From the NCBI GenBank assembly GCA_031769625.1, contig JAUIMM010000702.1, positions 1,857,001-1,921,000 on the forward strand: a stretch of 64,000 nt of DNA. The letters run 5' to 3'. This stretch comes from Taudactylus pleione. Taxonomy: Eukaryota; Chordata; Amphibia; Anura; Myobatrachidae. Shown here in pieces: positions 1 to 10,897 of this stretch. The notes beneath the pieces are model-generated. The model was not told the DNA's origin, searched no databases, and saw only the letters and a program-made list of their open reading frames with translations. How positions within the stretch are numbered: position 1 is the first letter of the stretch; each line of letters starts with the position of its first letter. A program made the translations under genes and the position numbers.

Positions 1-85
1 AATTATCAATTAAGCAGGTAAAAGGTCTGGAGTTGATTCTAGGTGTGACATTTGCATTTGGAATCAGTTGCTGTCGACTCTCAAT

Positions 86-1114
86 ATGAGATCCAAAGAG
101 CTGTCACTATCAGTGAAGCAAGCCATCATTAGGCTGAAAAATCAAAACAAACCATCAGAGAGATAGCATAAACATTAGGTGTGGCCAAATCAACTGTTTG
201 GACATTCTTAAAAAGAAAGAATGCACCGGAGAGCTCAGCAACACCAAAAGACCCGGAAGACCACGGAAAACAATTGTGGTGGATGACAAAATAATTATTT
301 CCCTGGTGAAGAAAAACCCCTTCACAACAGTTGGCCAAATCAAGAACACTCTCCAGGAGGTAGATGTATATGTGTCAAAGTCAACAATCAAGAGAAGACT
401 TCACAAGAGTGAATATAGAGGGTTCACCACAAGATGCAAACCATTGGTGAGTCACAAAAACAGGAAGACCAGATTAGAGTTTGCCAAACAACATCTAAAA
501 AAGCCATTACAGTTCTGGAACAACATCCTATTGACAGATGAAACAAAGATCAACTTGTACCAGAGTGATGGGAAGAGAAGAGAAGAAAAGGCACTGCTCA
601 TGATCCAAAACATACCACCTCATCAGTGAAGCATGGTGGTGGTAGTGTCATGGTGTGGGCATGTATGGCTGCCAATGGAACTGGTTCCCTTGTATTTATT
701 GATGATGTGACTGCTGACAAAAGCAGCAGAATGAATTCTGAAGTGTTTCGGGCAATATTATATGCTCATATCCAGTCAAATGCTTCAGAACTCATTGGAC
801 GGCGCTTCACAGTGCAGATGGACAATGACCCGAAGTATACTGCAAAAGCAACCAAATAGTTTTTTAAGGCTAAAAAGTGGAATGTTATGCAATGGCCAAG
901 TCAATCCCCTGACCTGAATCCGAATGAGCATGCATTTCACTTGATGAAGACAAAACTGAAGGGAAAATGCCCCAAGAACAAGCAGGAACTGAAGACATTT
1001 GCAGTAGAGGCCTGGCAGAGCATCACCAGGGATGAAACCCAGCGTCTGGTGAGGTCTATGCATTCCAGACTTCAGGCTGTAATTGCCTGCAAAGGATTTG
1101 CAACAAAGTATTAA
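86..1114 (+). pseudogene. Tc1-like transposase, frameshifted and nonsense-mutated
   Basis: A Tc1-type transposase cuts and pastes its element at TA sites. The reading starts at ATG 86 (MRSKELSLSVKQ...), a typical helix-turn-helix start. It then jumps frame near 140-150 and again near 206, with an in-frame stop at 169-171. A linker GRPRK box follows near 255-270. The middle part runs in frame from 198 to 629, a further shift lies near 600-626, and the last part runs to the stop at 1114 but is interrupted by TAG at 857-859. The catalytic residues are all visible: D at 537-539 (LLTDETK), D at 821-823 (DNDPKYTA) and E at 926-928 (DLNPNEH). Thirty-four residues separate the second D from E, giving DD34E. 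At least three frame changes and two stops make it a dead copy. Confidence 0.9.
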
Positions 1115-1142
1115 AAACTGAAAGTTAGTTAGATTTAGGATT

Positions 1143-1372
1143 GTTTAGTTTGTCCCATTACTTTTGGCCCCTTAAAAAGTGGGAGGCACATATAGAAACT
1201 GTTGTAATTCCTACACCGTTCACCTGATTTGGATGTACTTACCCTCAAATTAAATCTGAAAGTCTGCAGTTAAATCACATCTTGTTTGTTTCATTTCAAA
1301 GCCGTTGTGGTGGTGAATAGAGGACAAAATATGAAAATTCTGTCAATGTCCCAATATTTATGGACCTGACTG
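1143..1372. repeat. Right terminal inverted repeat region of the Tc1 element
   Basis: This is non-coding sequence after the transposase stop, running to the outer end CTGACTG. It holds the phrase 'cattacttttggcccctt' and a long AT-rich stretch typical of the extended terminal repeats of this Tc1 group. Its left partner is outside the window, so the pairing cannot be checked. Confidence 0.7.
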
Positions 1373-1374
1373 TA

Positions 1375-2191
1375 TATATATACATATATGCAGTGCTCAA
1401 AGTGTGCCGGTATGCGGTGGTATGGCATACCGGCACTTCAAGCAAATAAGTTCTTTTTTTTCTAATTGAAAGAGGGCTGCGCGGGTTTCCGCCCACTAGG
1501 ACAGCCCCCTAAGCCAGCTGCAGTGTGTATCTATGCTGCTGGCTCACTGACATAGCTGGGCTGTCAGTCACTGCAGCTCCCACCCATCTGCCCACCCATC
1601 CTCCACCATGTGCCGTCCGTCCCCAGCTGGAGGAGTCCTCGCTAGAATAGTCTGATGCCCCCTAAGCCAGCCGCAGTGTGGACTTCAGGCAACTGCATGC
1701 CGCGGCGCCGCCGCCACCAGATACCCGGAGCCGTCCTACAGTCCCACATTGAGGCCTGTACTTGCCTGCATGTGCCGGGTGTCATTTACCACTTCCTCCC
1801 GCCTATGTTGCCAGGTGCCTGCCCCCGCCGGAAGGTCTCTGCACATGCAGCGTATAATGGATGCTGCTGCAGAGTCCAGACTCCAGCATTGGCTACCTGT
1901 ATGTTCCCATCCCCCGCTGGTTTCTGTGACAGCCTGACAGTCACAGGAGTCACAGTCCCTCATACTGGCCTCCGCAGTGAGGGGGATTGTCAGCTGACTG
2001 AAGGAGCCCTGAAGCCTGGTTCAAATGCAGGGGGAAGGCCCCCCTCCCTAATAAAGCTGTCACTGCACTTCTTTCTGCTTCACTCCTCTGGAAGGATCCT
2101 TCAGCTAGCCTCCTCCTTAGCTATGTGACAGCAACAAATGGTGAGTAATACAAGATTTAGTTATAGTGTGTGCCTCGCTACCCCGTTTGTC
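1375..2191. other. No recognisable gene; short hairpin at 1404-1436
   Basis: After a short TA run, a 12-base inverted repeat (gtgccggtatgc / gcataccggcac) flanks a 9-base loop at 1404-1436. The rest to 2191 is GC-rich repeat-like sequence in which CCCCCTAAGCCAGC is present twice (near 1505 and 1658). The open frame over 1655-2128 shows no recognisable domain and I do not call it a gene. Confidence 0.5.
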
Positions 2192-2194
2192 TTA

Positions 2195-2495
2195 AGCCGC
2201 GTATCCACTACTCGACTATGGAAAGACAGTACGATTACGACATCGTACAGTCGTTCTTGCTCCCTTGTAGTGCCTACACTGAACGATAGGCACCCTCCGT
2301 CATCCCTAAACATAGTCAATCTGTCATTTATCAGATTGACCGGCATGTTCGGGCGATGATTGATGTCGGAAATGACCAGCGGGAGCGTGCATCACTGGTC
2401 ATTTCCGACATTATACTGCCCGATTTATGCACAATTAATGGACGACTGAACATTTGTTCAGTTGTCCGTTATTATTGGCATGTGGATATGTGGCT
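2195..2495. mobile_element. Harbinger-like MITE with TTA target duplication
   Basis: The termini AGCCGCGTATCCAC (2195 onward) and GTGGATATGTGGCT (ending 2495) are inverted copies with two mismatches, and TTA flanks both sides (2192-2194, 2496-2498). The interior contains further inverted pieces around ggacgactgaac. A 3-bp TTA/TAA duplication is what PIF/Harbinger elements make. No coding sequence is present. Confidence 0.7.
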
Positions 2496-2498
2496 TTA

Positions 2499-2765
2499 GG
2501 GTTGGGATGCCAGCGCTTTGGATCCCGGCGGTCAAAATCCAGATGGGTTAGGATACTGACACCTAACAGTAGGTATCCTAACTCTCCCTCCCAGGGGCCT
2601 AAACCTAACCTACCCCTCCCTGCAACCTAATCTTATCACTCCCCCCTAGTGCCTAATTCTCCCCGCTACTTACCTTCGGTATGCCGGCACTGTGATACTG
2701 ACAGGTGTCAGGATTCCAGCGCCAGTATCCCCTTTGTCAGGATATTAACCGTATCCTGTGCCTCA
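2499..2765 (+). repeat. CCTAA-rich dispersed repeat, copy A
   Basis: The core is pyrimidine-rich with phrases such as 'gcctaaacctaacc' around 2590-2670, flanked by GC-rich ends (gggatgcc... and ...ggattccagc). It matches two other copies, inverted at about 37470-37735 and direct at about 58290-58985. It abuts the MITE ending at 2495. The segment around 2663-2690 (ccgctacttaccttcggtat) is the uninterrupted counterpart of the place in the 58-kb copy where a hAT element has inserted. Confidence 0.7.
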
Positions 2766-4270
2766 TTACCCCTGTGTGCCCCAAAACATTTTCTTTTTGG
2801 TGCCATTGTGTATGTGTCTTTTTTTTTATTTTCCTGTAGCCTATGTCTTTCTTTATTTTCCTATTGGTGCTGTTGGGGGAATTTCAATTAAGTGTGATGT
2901 TGAATAGCGGCAGGAATTTGGTCCTAGAGCTATTCAATTGACCGCACTATTAAACCTAACTAAATGATTTATGCTTACACTCTCCTGAGGATGCGAGCAG
3001 AAATCAAACTAAAGTGCCATTGACGATGCTGTTTTTCATTGTAGTGAGGCGCTGACAGCATCGCAACAGGCACTTTATTTTGAAAATGCTTGTTAGCGAG
3101 CCGAAACACCTGGCTTAAGGCGCACTAACTGGCATTTCCCTACTGAGTGTAGGGCATGGGGAAAATGGTTGAATAGCTCTTGGAACTGTTTCCTGGTACT
3201 ATTCACCATCATGTTTAATTGAATTGCCACCAATATGGACTGTGTTGTTTTTTTTTTTTTTTTTCATGCACGGCCTATGTGTTTTTTTTTAGAATTCCTC
3301 TTGCAAAACCTATGAGGGTAATTCGATGTTTTTTAGATTTATTCGGGCGTCCATTATTTTTGAAGCATCCAGAAGCACCTGGGTTTAGCCAAGTATAGCG
3401 GCTAAGCCTGTCTAAACTCATGGTATCAGCACCCAAACTGCCGTTTTGGCATCCAAACTTTGACTTTTCAAAAAAAAAATTTCTCGCCCCTTCAGGAGGC
3501 TGCGAGAAGCAATGTGTCCTCCACAATACTGCTTGCCCGAGTGAGCAGCATTTGAATTAATCCATTGGGCGCCTATTACATTAGGCACCACCCAGAATTA
3601 TTGAATTCCCCTGTATGCATTCTCCCATTAAAGTGCTCAGACCAAACAGCGTGTGGGCTTTGAAATTCTCCAGGAGCTCCCTCCCTGGGCTATTCAGCAT
3701 CATGCTCAATTTTATCGAGCCCTATTTGTTTTTTTGTGTTTTTTTTCCCTATGAGGCCAATCTTCTTTTTTTTTTTTTTTCATGCAAAGTTTGTGATTTA
3801 TTTATTTTCTGCAGTGTGGGCCTTTGTGTTTCTTTATTTCCCTATTGGTACAAATGTGTATGTTTATTTTTCATGTAAAGCCTGTGTGTGCATATTTATT
3901 TCATGTTTTTTTTTCTTATCGGTGCCAATATATGACCTGTCTTTAGCTTTCAGTACAGTCTATAGGGAGTGGGAGAGGAAAGGAGAGAGTAAGAGGTACA
4001 GGGGATGAGAACAGAAAGCAGTGAGAAATGCAGGATGTTACAAACAGATGGAAGAAGGGAGTGAAGTGCAGAGGGTGAGAAATGGAAGGAGGGAGTGAGA
4101 GGTGCAAAGCTTGTGAGAAAAAAGGAGAGAATGAGAGATGGACGCATGATGCTCTCGTTTTAAGAGGCCACGCCCCCGTGATGCATTGGCCACACCCATT
4201 TTTGCATGCGCCCACGGCGCGCACATTCACTGGTTCCCCATACCCCCACTTCAAATTTCCCACTTCAACC
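2766..4270. other. No gene; old T-rich and foldback repeats
   Basis: There are repeated T-rich blocks with 'ttttcatg', 'cctatg' and 'ttggtgcc' phrases at about 2780-2880, 3240-3300 and 3720-3920, suggesting a degenerate tandem origin. A stem at about 3012-3077 pairs aaagtgcc...gatgctg with cagcatcg...ggcacttt. Phrases like 'ttcaattaag', 'gaatagc' and 'ttgaattccc' recur at both ends of 2876-3612, consistent with an old MITE whose ends I cannot fix. 3950-4150 is purine-rich. No coding signal is visible. Confidence 0.4.
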
Positions 4271-4273
4271 ACT

Positions 4274-4297
4274 GTATATATGTATATATGTATGTAT

Positions 4298-4363
<66 letters not shown>
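4274..4363. repeat. (TA)n microsatellite
   Basis: Alternating TA with a few TG/CA interruptions at the left. It is the insertion site of the foldback element that follows. Confidence 0.95.
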
Positions 4364-4366
<3 letters not shown>

Positions 4367-4618
4367 GGATGTGCAGGCTTGGATAGGTTCGAGTTTGCAC
4401 GTGGAGTTCGGATTTTTCCCTCCAAAAAACGGAACTCAGAACGAGGCAAAACGTCATCTTACATGGACGAACATCATCATTCCTGGACAAAAGACCAGGA
4501 ATGATGATGTTCGTCCATGTAAGATGACGTTTTGCCTCGTTCTGAGTTCCGTTTTTTTGGAGGGAAAAATCCGAACTCCACGTGCAAACTCGAACCTATC
4601 CGAGCCTGCACATCCCTA
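4364..4618. mobile_element. hAT-like foldback element, near-perfect 255-bp hairpin
   Basis: The two halves are reverse complements over about 123 bases each (4364-4486 and 4495-4618), separated by an 8-base loop (acaaaaga). I see one mismatch (ggcttgg versus ggctcgg) and one 1-base length difference in an A run. The ends TAGGGATGTGC / GCACATCCCTA match the right end of the larger hAT element at 41580-43177. Eight-base flanks atatatat are equal on both sides, but that is trivial inside a TA repeat. Confidence 0.8.

Positions 4619-4629
<11 letters not shown>

Positions 4630-4650
<21 letters not shown>
4630..4650. repeat. (GT)n microsatellite
   Basis: Ten GT units directly follow the AT tract that flanks the foldback element. 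Confidence 0.9.
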
Positions 4651-5583
4651 ATGGAATCTCATGCATAGACACCGCACATTACGCACAGTTGAGCTGCTAA
4701 CATGACGCTCAGTAGCGAATGCACAATATCCTGCATGCGAACGCTGTTTATTAGCTGCATGCGTGCACATCTGCCCCAAATCAGATAAACCTAACTAGCG
4801 TATTTTCCCATATCCCTAATACTTACATAATGCACACTCACACAGAAGGTTCCATAGCTATAAAGTAAAAGATTCAAGTTTTATTCATTTATTACAAAAG
4901 CTGTGAAATAAAGACTATTTTAGTATCTAAGGTTTAATACATGATAAGTAAGCCGTGTTTGATATTATACTGATCCGCACTTTATCCACAGCTTCCCGGT
5001 ATCAACGGTGTGAAGATCGGAACATGCGTTCGCAACTTATGGACCATAAAGATATAAAGAACCAAAATTTCGTTTTGTGCATGCAGGGGAAATAGAGGAG
5101 GCAACAAGCTGTTAGAGGCTGTTCTGTGTCCATTTGAACCAACCTGTTAAATGCTCTGTAACAGATGCGTCCCCCTTGGGAACCAATGGCATCAGCAACA
5201 AGCCTTTCTATTGTGTTGTCTATTTCTGGGGGGTATAAATATGTGTGCTCTGACCCTGGGTTTCAAGTCTTCTTGCTGATTGCTGATTGACGGAGGTTAT
5301 CTTGCTGATGCCGGGATCTGGTCCAGAGTACTTGCATAATGTATAACTGTACTTGGGTCTGTATAATTCTTTGCGCTAAATTGTACTTAGATCATAGCGT
5401 GTAACTGACTGTACTTTTACTTGAAATATCACTTTGAGCTTTGGAACCACAGGTTCAAGGTCTGGAGTCTTTATTTACTGTATGACTGCGTACGCAAAAT
5501 AGCGTCATCAATAGAGGTTTATAGGCAGGATATTAGAAGGTATAGGCAGGAGTGTATAGAGGTTAGAATCCAGAATCCTTAGT
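4651..5583. other. Possible solo-LTR-like promoter within unassigned sequence
   Basis: No gene is recognisable. Around 5085-5515 the layout resembles a retroviral-type LTR: a CCAAT box (gggaaccaatgg) near 5180 and a TATA box (gggtataaatatg) at 5231-5243, about 50 bases apart, followed by several hundred bases ending ...gtcatca. I find no paired copy, primer-binding site or clear TG...CA borders, so this is only a candidate. The left part, 4651-5084, shows nothing I can name. Confidence 0.25.
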
Positions 5584-5860
5584 CCCCATCAGACCCAACA
5601 AATTCACGTATTAGATTATGTGTGCATGATAAACCAAGGTCCCCATCAGACCTAACAAATGCACGTGTTAGATCATGAGTGCATGATAAACCAAGGTTCC
5701 CATCAGACCTGACAAATGCACGTATTAGATCAGGAGTGCATTATAAACCAACAACTCCACCATCATGTCCATCCAAGTGCACAATCAACATCTTATATTA
5801 TGAGTGCACGATGAACCAACTCCGCCATCATGTCCATCCAAGTGCACTATCAACCAAACA
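5584..5860. repeat. 57-bp minisatellite and a degenerate extension
   Basis: Three copies of a 57-base unit start at 5584, 5641 and 5698 with the phrase 'cccatcagacc' and contain 'gtgcatgataaaccaa'. A second, looser pair (ccatcatgtccatccaagtg near 5761 and 5826) follows. The period is a multiple of three, so the frame across it stays open without being a gene. Confidence 0.85.
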
Positions 5861-8060
5861 TTTGCACGGTATACATCAGACGCCCCTTCAATTCACGTCA
5901 CAGCATTCCTCTATCCATCCACATACAAGACAACATAAAACAACAATAATGATGTTAGTGACAAACACAAGCATGCTAACCAGGCTGGAGGAAAAAACAA
6001 AACCAACTAGGATATTTTCTACTTACTATTTGTTGCCTCCGTAGGAAAAATAAATATCCCTCCAAACCCCTGAAAGCGAGTAGTCTAAACCCCTGATTAG
6101 TATGCTGAAGCGCTAGCAAGCCTCTGCCCGCGACGCATCCTGTGCAACATAGAATCCTCACCGCACAATGTCCCGCTAAAGCAGCGCAGCTGCCGAAACA
6201 CGAAATGCGCCATGAAACACCATTGCAAATGCCAATTTGAACAAATTAAATTCAATTTGGTTCACCCGGCTAACGTTACCCATTTTAGCAACGCAACCAA
6301 TCTATACAGCAAACCACCGCACCATCAATCTGGTCAACAGAGGTCATAACCGCAGCAACACCTGCAGAGGAGGGAGAAGGGAGAATATGCACAAAATCCA
6401 TAGCCACATTCGCAGACATAGAATGAGAAACCAAAAGGCGCAGCACCAGAACTTAGCACCCCTAGCAAATGGTAAATGCGCAAAAATGGACCTGTGAGCG
6501 GGGGGCGCAAAGTTTTCAGCAAGTGTGCAGACGACATGCGCCGACTCTGGGGAGACCGCCGTGGACTGTGCCGCCAAGAAAGGTGCCAAATAACAAAAGA
6601 TAATAAGAGGAGCTGAATCAGTGTCCTGTTTCAGACATGACCTGATTATAGTAGTATGAAATAATATAAAAACCCAATGGGAGTGAACTAAATGGTTAGA
6701 AAGAATACCATGACATTTAAATAAATTTTAAAGCACCTCCAACAGGTTTAACTAAAGTGAAACACATGTACAATACGAGGCTGACATATCACCTGATCAT
6801 GTAAACGGGGAGATCAATGTATGTAACATAATTTCATCAGGAACATAACGCTGTTTATAACGTTGTGGGTGATAGTGGCCCTAATAACTCTAGCCATACA
6901 TCCTTTGAATACGAGGTCAGAACGTGTGATATGGGGAGAGACAGTATAGATGAATCAATACTGCAGATACAAGGAGGCATGATGAATCAGTATGAGCTCT
7001 TATGATATTTAACAAGCGTATGAATAAATAGCCTCATATTTAAATACCTACTAGGTAATTCTGACCAAACAGAAGGATAATATGAAGAGTGGCTAAACCA
7101 GAGCCGTGTCACGCTACTATTACATTTATCGATAAAAGTGCAGAAACAAGGATAGACTGCACTAGATAATTAAATATATAGATTTCCGACACAATAAAAC
7201 ACTATGTTTAGAAATAAAAGACATCGTGACTGAGCACTACTGCATTTTCAATCATACTGTGTATTTGTGTATGTCCTTATTTTTTCTTATTTTTGTCTCA
7301 ATTTTGCTGTGTTTTAAGGAACTACTTATGTGGATATGAATAAGAATTTAAAAGTTATGTTTCAACTGAAATTTTTTTGCGAGACTGTGCACTTGTATGG
7401 GAATCTTTGTCTCTTTATTCTGCAAAGGTGCTAAAGCATTAGCTACCACCATAGGATTCGCGTTTGGCACAGGTAGGGAACGCCGAGAACTGGGAGGAGC
7501 AAGCATAGGTGCAGAACCCGTGAGTATGGGGTGGGAGGAAGGTAATGAAACCTGCTGTACTACAGGTGCGTCACCTAGCGAAAACCGGCTGGGAAAAACA
7601 CGTGTATTATGAAAGCGCGCCCACCGCACACGTTGTGCTAATGGCGGGGTGTAGGTGTGACCCAGCGTCAAGTTACCCCCGCTAGTGGCAAATGCAGGAT
7701 TTCTAGAGGAGGGTTTCCCAATGTGCAATTTTAGAGTGAGTGTGCCCAGTTTTTCTCTTTTATATATTGTGTTTCCATGAATTCCAGCATATACGGAACA
7801 TATACAGGACCCACAATCACAATAACTAAACCTGCGCAGCAGCCATTAGATGTGGCAGTAGGGCCATCCTGCCTGAGCTGAATGTTTTTATTACAGATGT
7901 GGGCACAATTCCAGAGTATTGGAACAAGTCTGGGGGAGCAGCAGAAGAACTCAGCACTGCCCTGCACATACATATATACATGGGCTCTAAAGCAGTAAAT
8001 CCATAACAGTGCATGTTTTCCAGATCTCCTAGCTGGTGCACTGGGGCTAGGAGAGGGCAT
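5861..8060. other. No recognisable gene or element
   Basis: AT-rich, apparently unique or old repeat sequence. No motif-bearing frame, terminal repeats or tandem structure could be supported. Confidence 0.4.
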
Positions 8061-8063
8061 TAT

Positions 8064-8637
8064 GGACCTCATTCAGAGTCGGTCATTGCGGCCGCATATG
8101 CAAATGATGCACTCGCAAGTTGCGTCCTTAAGATCGGATTGTTAGCTGGCCGACCAAGGGGAGGATACGGCCGTAAGACAAAAAATACGACCCCTTCTCG
8201 TACACATTACATGTTATCTCCGGCCATATAAGGATTAATCGAGACCATCGCTAACCATGGGAACTGGTCGTAGAGCTTAAGGTTGACCATACCCTCTCTT
8301 AAGCACTACGATCAGGTCAGTGTACAAACCACCCATGTCACGTGTGCCATGACACTACTTTGTTAATTATGCACTCCCATAAAACGCCGTTCGCATAATT
8401 AGGCACGCCTGCGTTCGGATCTCCACTCCCCAGTTTTCAAGCGCCTTCCCGTTACCACCCACAAACGCCTCATTCTGTCACTCAAACTACCGACCTGGCT
8501 GTGTTCAAGGACAGAGAAATTTCTGATCATAGCAGCTAGTTTGCGCACGCGCATTGCAAACTTTATGCATGCGCAGTTTAGCGAACATCGGTGGCGTACG
8601 ACCGTGTGGCCGCAACGACCGACTCTGAATGAGGTCC
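8064..8637. mobile_element. Harbinger-type MITE (CTCATTCAGAG ends, TAT duplication)
   Basis: Both ends begin GGACCTCATTCAGAGTCGGT when read inward and agree over about 29 bases with one mismatch. TAT flanks both sides (8061-8063, 8638-8640). No coding sequence is present. The end core CTCATTCAGA is shared with the autonomous-looking Harbinger element that starts at 59731. Confidence 0.85.
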
Positions 8638-8640
8638 TAT

Positions 8641-9309
8641 GTCTCCATGCACAGCAGCAGTATGCTGCTCCCAAATTACTGCCAGCGGGGTCCCCAGATT
8701 CAGAGGAGTGCCCTACTCCCCCTGCCTGGCCAAGAGCCCCTGAGTACAGGGGCAGCAATGTCCGTTAGCCCCGTCCCCTGGCCTGGGACAGCAGCGATCA
8801 GGGACCCAGCCCCCAGGCCTACACCAGTGGCGGGGACAAGCGAAAGGACCGCTGACCCCGCCGCCTCCATGTGTGAGGCTGCTCAGGATGCGCCCGCAGC
8901 AGCTGCGCGGGCCTCGTCCTTCACAAGTATGCGGCACAAACGGAACCGCCGCCGCACAACTACAAGAGGGAGTTTCCGGCCCCGGCACAGAGCCACTGGA
9001 TGTGACTCGCGCGGCGGGTCATGTGACCGCTAGCCACATGGGACACAGCAGGGCCCGCTCTGGCTAAAGAAGTAGAGCGGGCTGAAGCTGGGCGGGGAGG
9101 CATAGCAAGGGGGAAGCCGCGCAACGGGAGGTGGGAGGGAGAAGATAAAGAATAAACAAGGTAAAATGAAAGTTAGAAATAAAGTAAAAGGGGGATATAA
9201 AAGAGCAGAAATACTGGGATACAAGAGGAGGAAGAGAAGACTAGACTAAGTATAGAAATTAAATAAAGAGTAAGAAAAGACAGTATATGCACTATTTATA
9301 CAATCACAT
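8641..9309. other. No gene; GC-rich then purine-rich sequence
   Basis: 8641-9060 is GC-rich with CAG/CTG runs and open frames on both strands that show no domain. 9070-9260 is strongly purine-rich on the + strand. I see no element ends. Confidence 0.4.
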
Positions 9310-9704
9310 TGTACAGACAGTGGCGTAACTACTGCCCCCGCAGTCCCCGTGGTGACTTGGAGGCACTGGGTAGCTTGGGGGCTATGGGGGCAGTAGTTAC
9401 GCCACTCAGTGGCGGAACTTCTGTAACTACGGAGGGTGCAGGGGGTGCGGTCGCACCCCCTGCACCCTCCATCTGCCGGTCGCCCGCTGAGTGTATTACC
9501 AGCGGGCACCCAGCTCCTATTCAAACCCCCAGCGGCAGCTGGAGGACCGAGCTCCCTCCATCTTCCAGGTCCCGCAGGGCACTATGGGAGTGACGTCATA
9601 GTGCCGAGGAGCGGATGCCAGGGTATGGACGGCAGCAGCACTGGAGCGGGGATAACGGTGTTTTTTTTTGTGTGTGTGTGTGTTTGTGTGCGCATTGGGG
9701 GGGA

Positions 9705-10255
9705 GCAACTACAGGGGGCTAACTACTGGGGTCAACTATAGAGGGCTCACTACTGGGGGCAACTACAGGGGGCTCACTATTGTGATCAACTAGGTGCAAC
9801 TACAGGGGGCTCACTACTGGGGGAAACTACAGGGGGCTCACTACTAGGGACAGCAACAGGGGGCTCACTACTGGGGCAACTACAGGGGGTCACTACTGGG
9901 GACAACTACTGGGTGCAACTACAGGGGGCTCACTACAAGGGGCTCACTACTGAGGGCAACTACTGGGCACAACTACAGGGGGCACTTGTAAAATGGGCAC
10001 AACTATAGGGGGCACTACTAGAAGGGGCACTGCATATGGGCACAACTACAGGGGGCACTACTTTAATGGGCACAATTACAGGGGGCCCTGCATAATGGGC
10101 ACTACTACAGGGGGCATTGCATAAGGGGCACTAGTATAGGGGCCATTGCATAAGGGGCACTATTACAGGGGGCATTGCATAAGGGGCACTAGTATAGGGG
10201 GCATTGCATTTTGGGGCACAACTACAGGGGACACTGTATAAGGGGCACTAATTTG
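9705..10255. repeat. G-rich minisatellite inside the hAT element
   Basis: Degenerate units of about 27-28 bases (aactacagggggctcactac) run to about 9990, then grade into units of about 30 bases carrying 'gggcacaactacagggggc' and 'ggcattgcataagg'. A short GT run at 9667-9690 precedes them. Confidence 0.85.
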
Positions 10256-10429
10256 ATACACACAGTTTACAGGTTATAAACTATGTTCCCAATAATCTGG
10301 TTCTACACGGACATAAAAACTGTGCAACCTGTCTTGAGCTGAGGTGACAGACTGGCAAGAGCAGAGAGGAGGGTTGGTGATGTAGATCTGTCAGGGTGGG
10401 ATTGTAATTTAATGTTTGGGATTATGTGT

Positions 10430-10795
10430 ATTTGGCATTACTGTGTGCACAATGTGCTATTAGGGGCATTACTGTGTGGCATAATGTGTAAGGGGCATTA
10501 CTATGTGGCATAATGTGTTGTATGTGCCATTACTGTGTGGCATAATGTGTTGTATGTGGCATTACAGTGTGGCATAATGTGAAATAGGGGCATTACAGCA
10601 TGGCATAAATTTGTCAGAAGGGCTTTACTGTATGTCATTATGTGTTATACGTGGAATTGTTGTGTGGCATGTGTAAGGGGCATTGCTGTGTGGCATAATG
10701 TGTTGCAGGGGCATTCCGGTGTGGCACACTGTGTTATGAGTGGCATTACTTAGTGTGTCATAATGTGTAAGGCACGTTGCTGTATCATGTAACCA
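10430..10795. repeat. Second minisatellite (GGCATTACTGTGTGGCATAA) in the hAT element
   Basis: Units of about 29 bases built on 'ggcattactgtgtggcata' and 'atgtgt', with variable spacing. A similar array, adjoining a G-rich one, is present in the hAT element at 41580-43177. Confidence 0.8.
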
Positions 10796-10897
10796 CACAC
10801 CTTAAACATCCTCTTTGGGTGTGTTTGATCTTTGGGTGGGGGGGGACCTTTTTTGGCATGGGGGAGCAAAATTTATAGTTACGCCACTGTGTACAGA

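Larger units (their letters stand above)
1..1372 (+). mobile_element. Tc1/mariner element, left end cut by window
   Basis: This is the internal part and complete right end of a Tc1-like DNA transposon. The right end reads ...GGACCTGACTG at 1362-1372 and is followed by TA, the target dinucleotide of this superfamily. The left terminal repeat lies before base 1. The transposase inside is broken, so the copy is non-autonomous. The terminal sequence (tattgggaca-type, here inverted at 1341-1372) matches a Tc1 group I know from fish and frogs; that family match is from memory. Confidence 0.88.
9318..10889. mobile_element. Non-autonomous hAT element, 1.57 kb, perfect 8-bp target duplication
   Basis: The ends CAGTGGCGTAACTA and TAGTTACGCCACTG are inverted repeats. 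TGTACAGA flanks both sides (9310-9317 and 10890-10897), the 8-bp duplication made by hAT transposases. The left end is itself a foldback: 9318-9406 begins and ends with the same 21-base sequence in opposite orientation, and a second CAGTGGCGG start follows at 9408. The interior is GC-rich to about 9650, then two kinds of tandem array. There is no transposase frame. Confidence 0.92.

Noticed and set aside
1655..2128. 157-codon open frame
   Set aside because: GC-rich repeat sequence, competing frames on the other strand, no domain or splice context.
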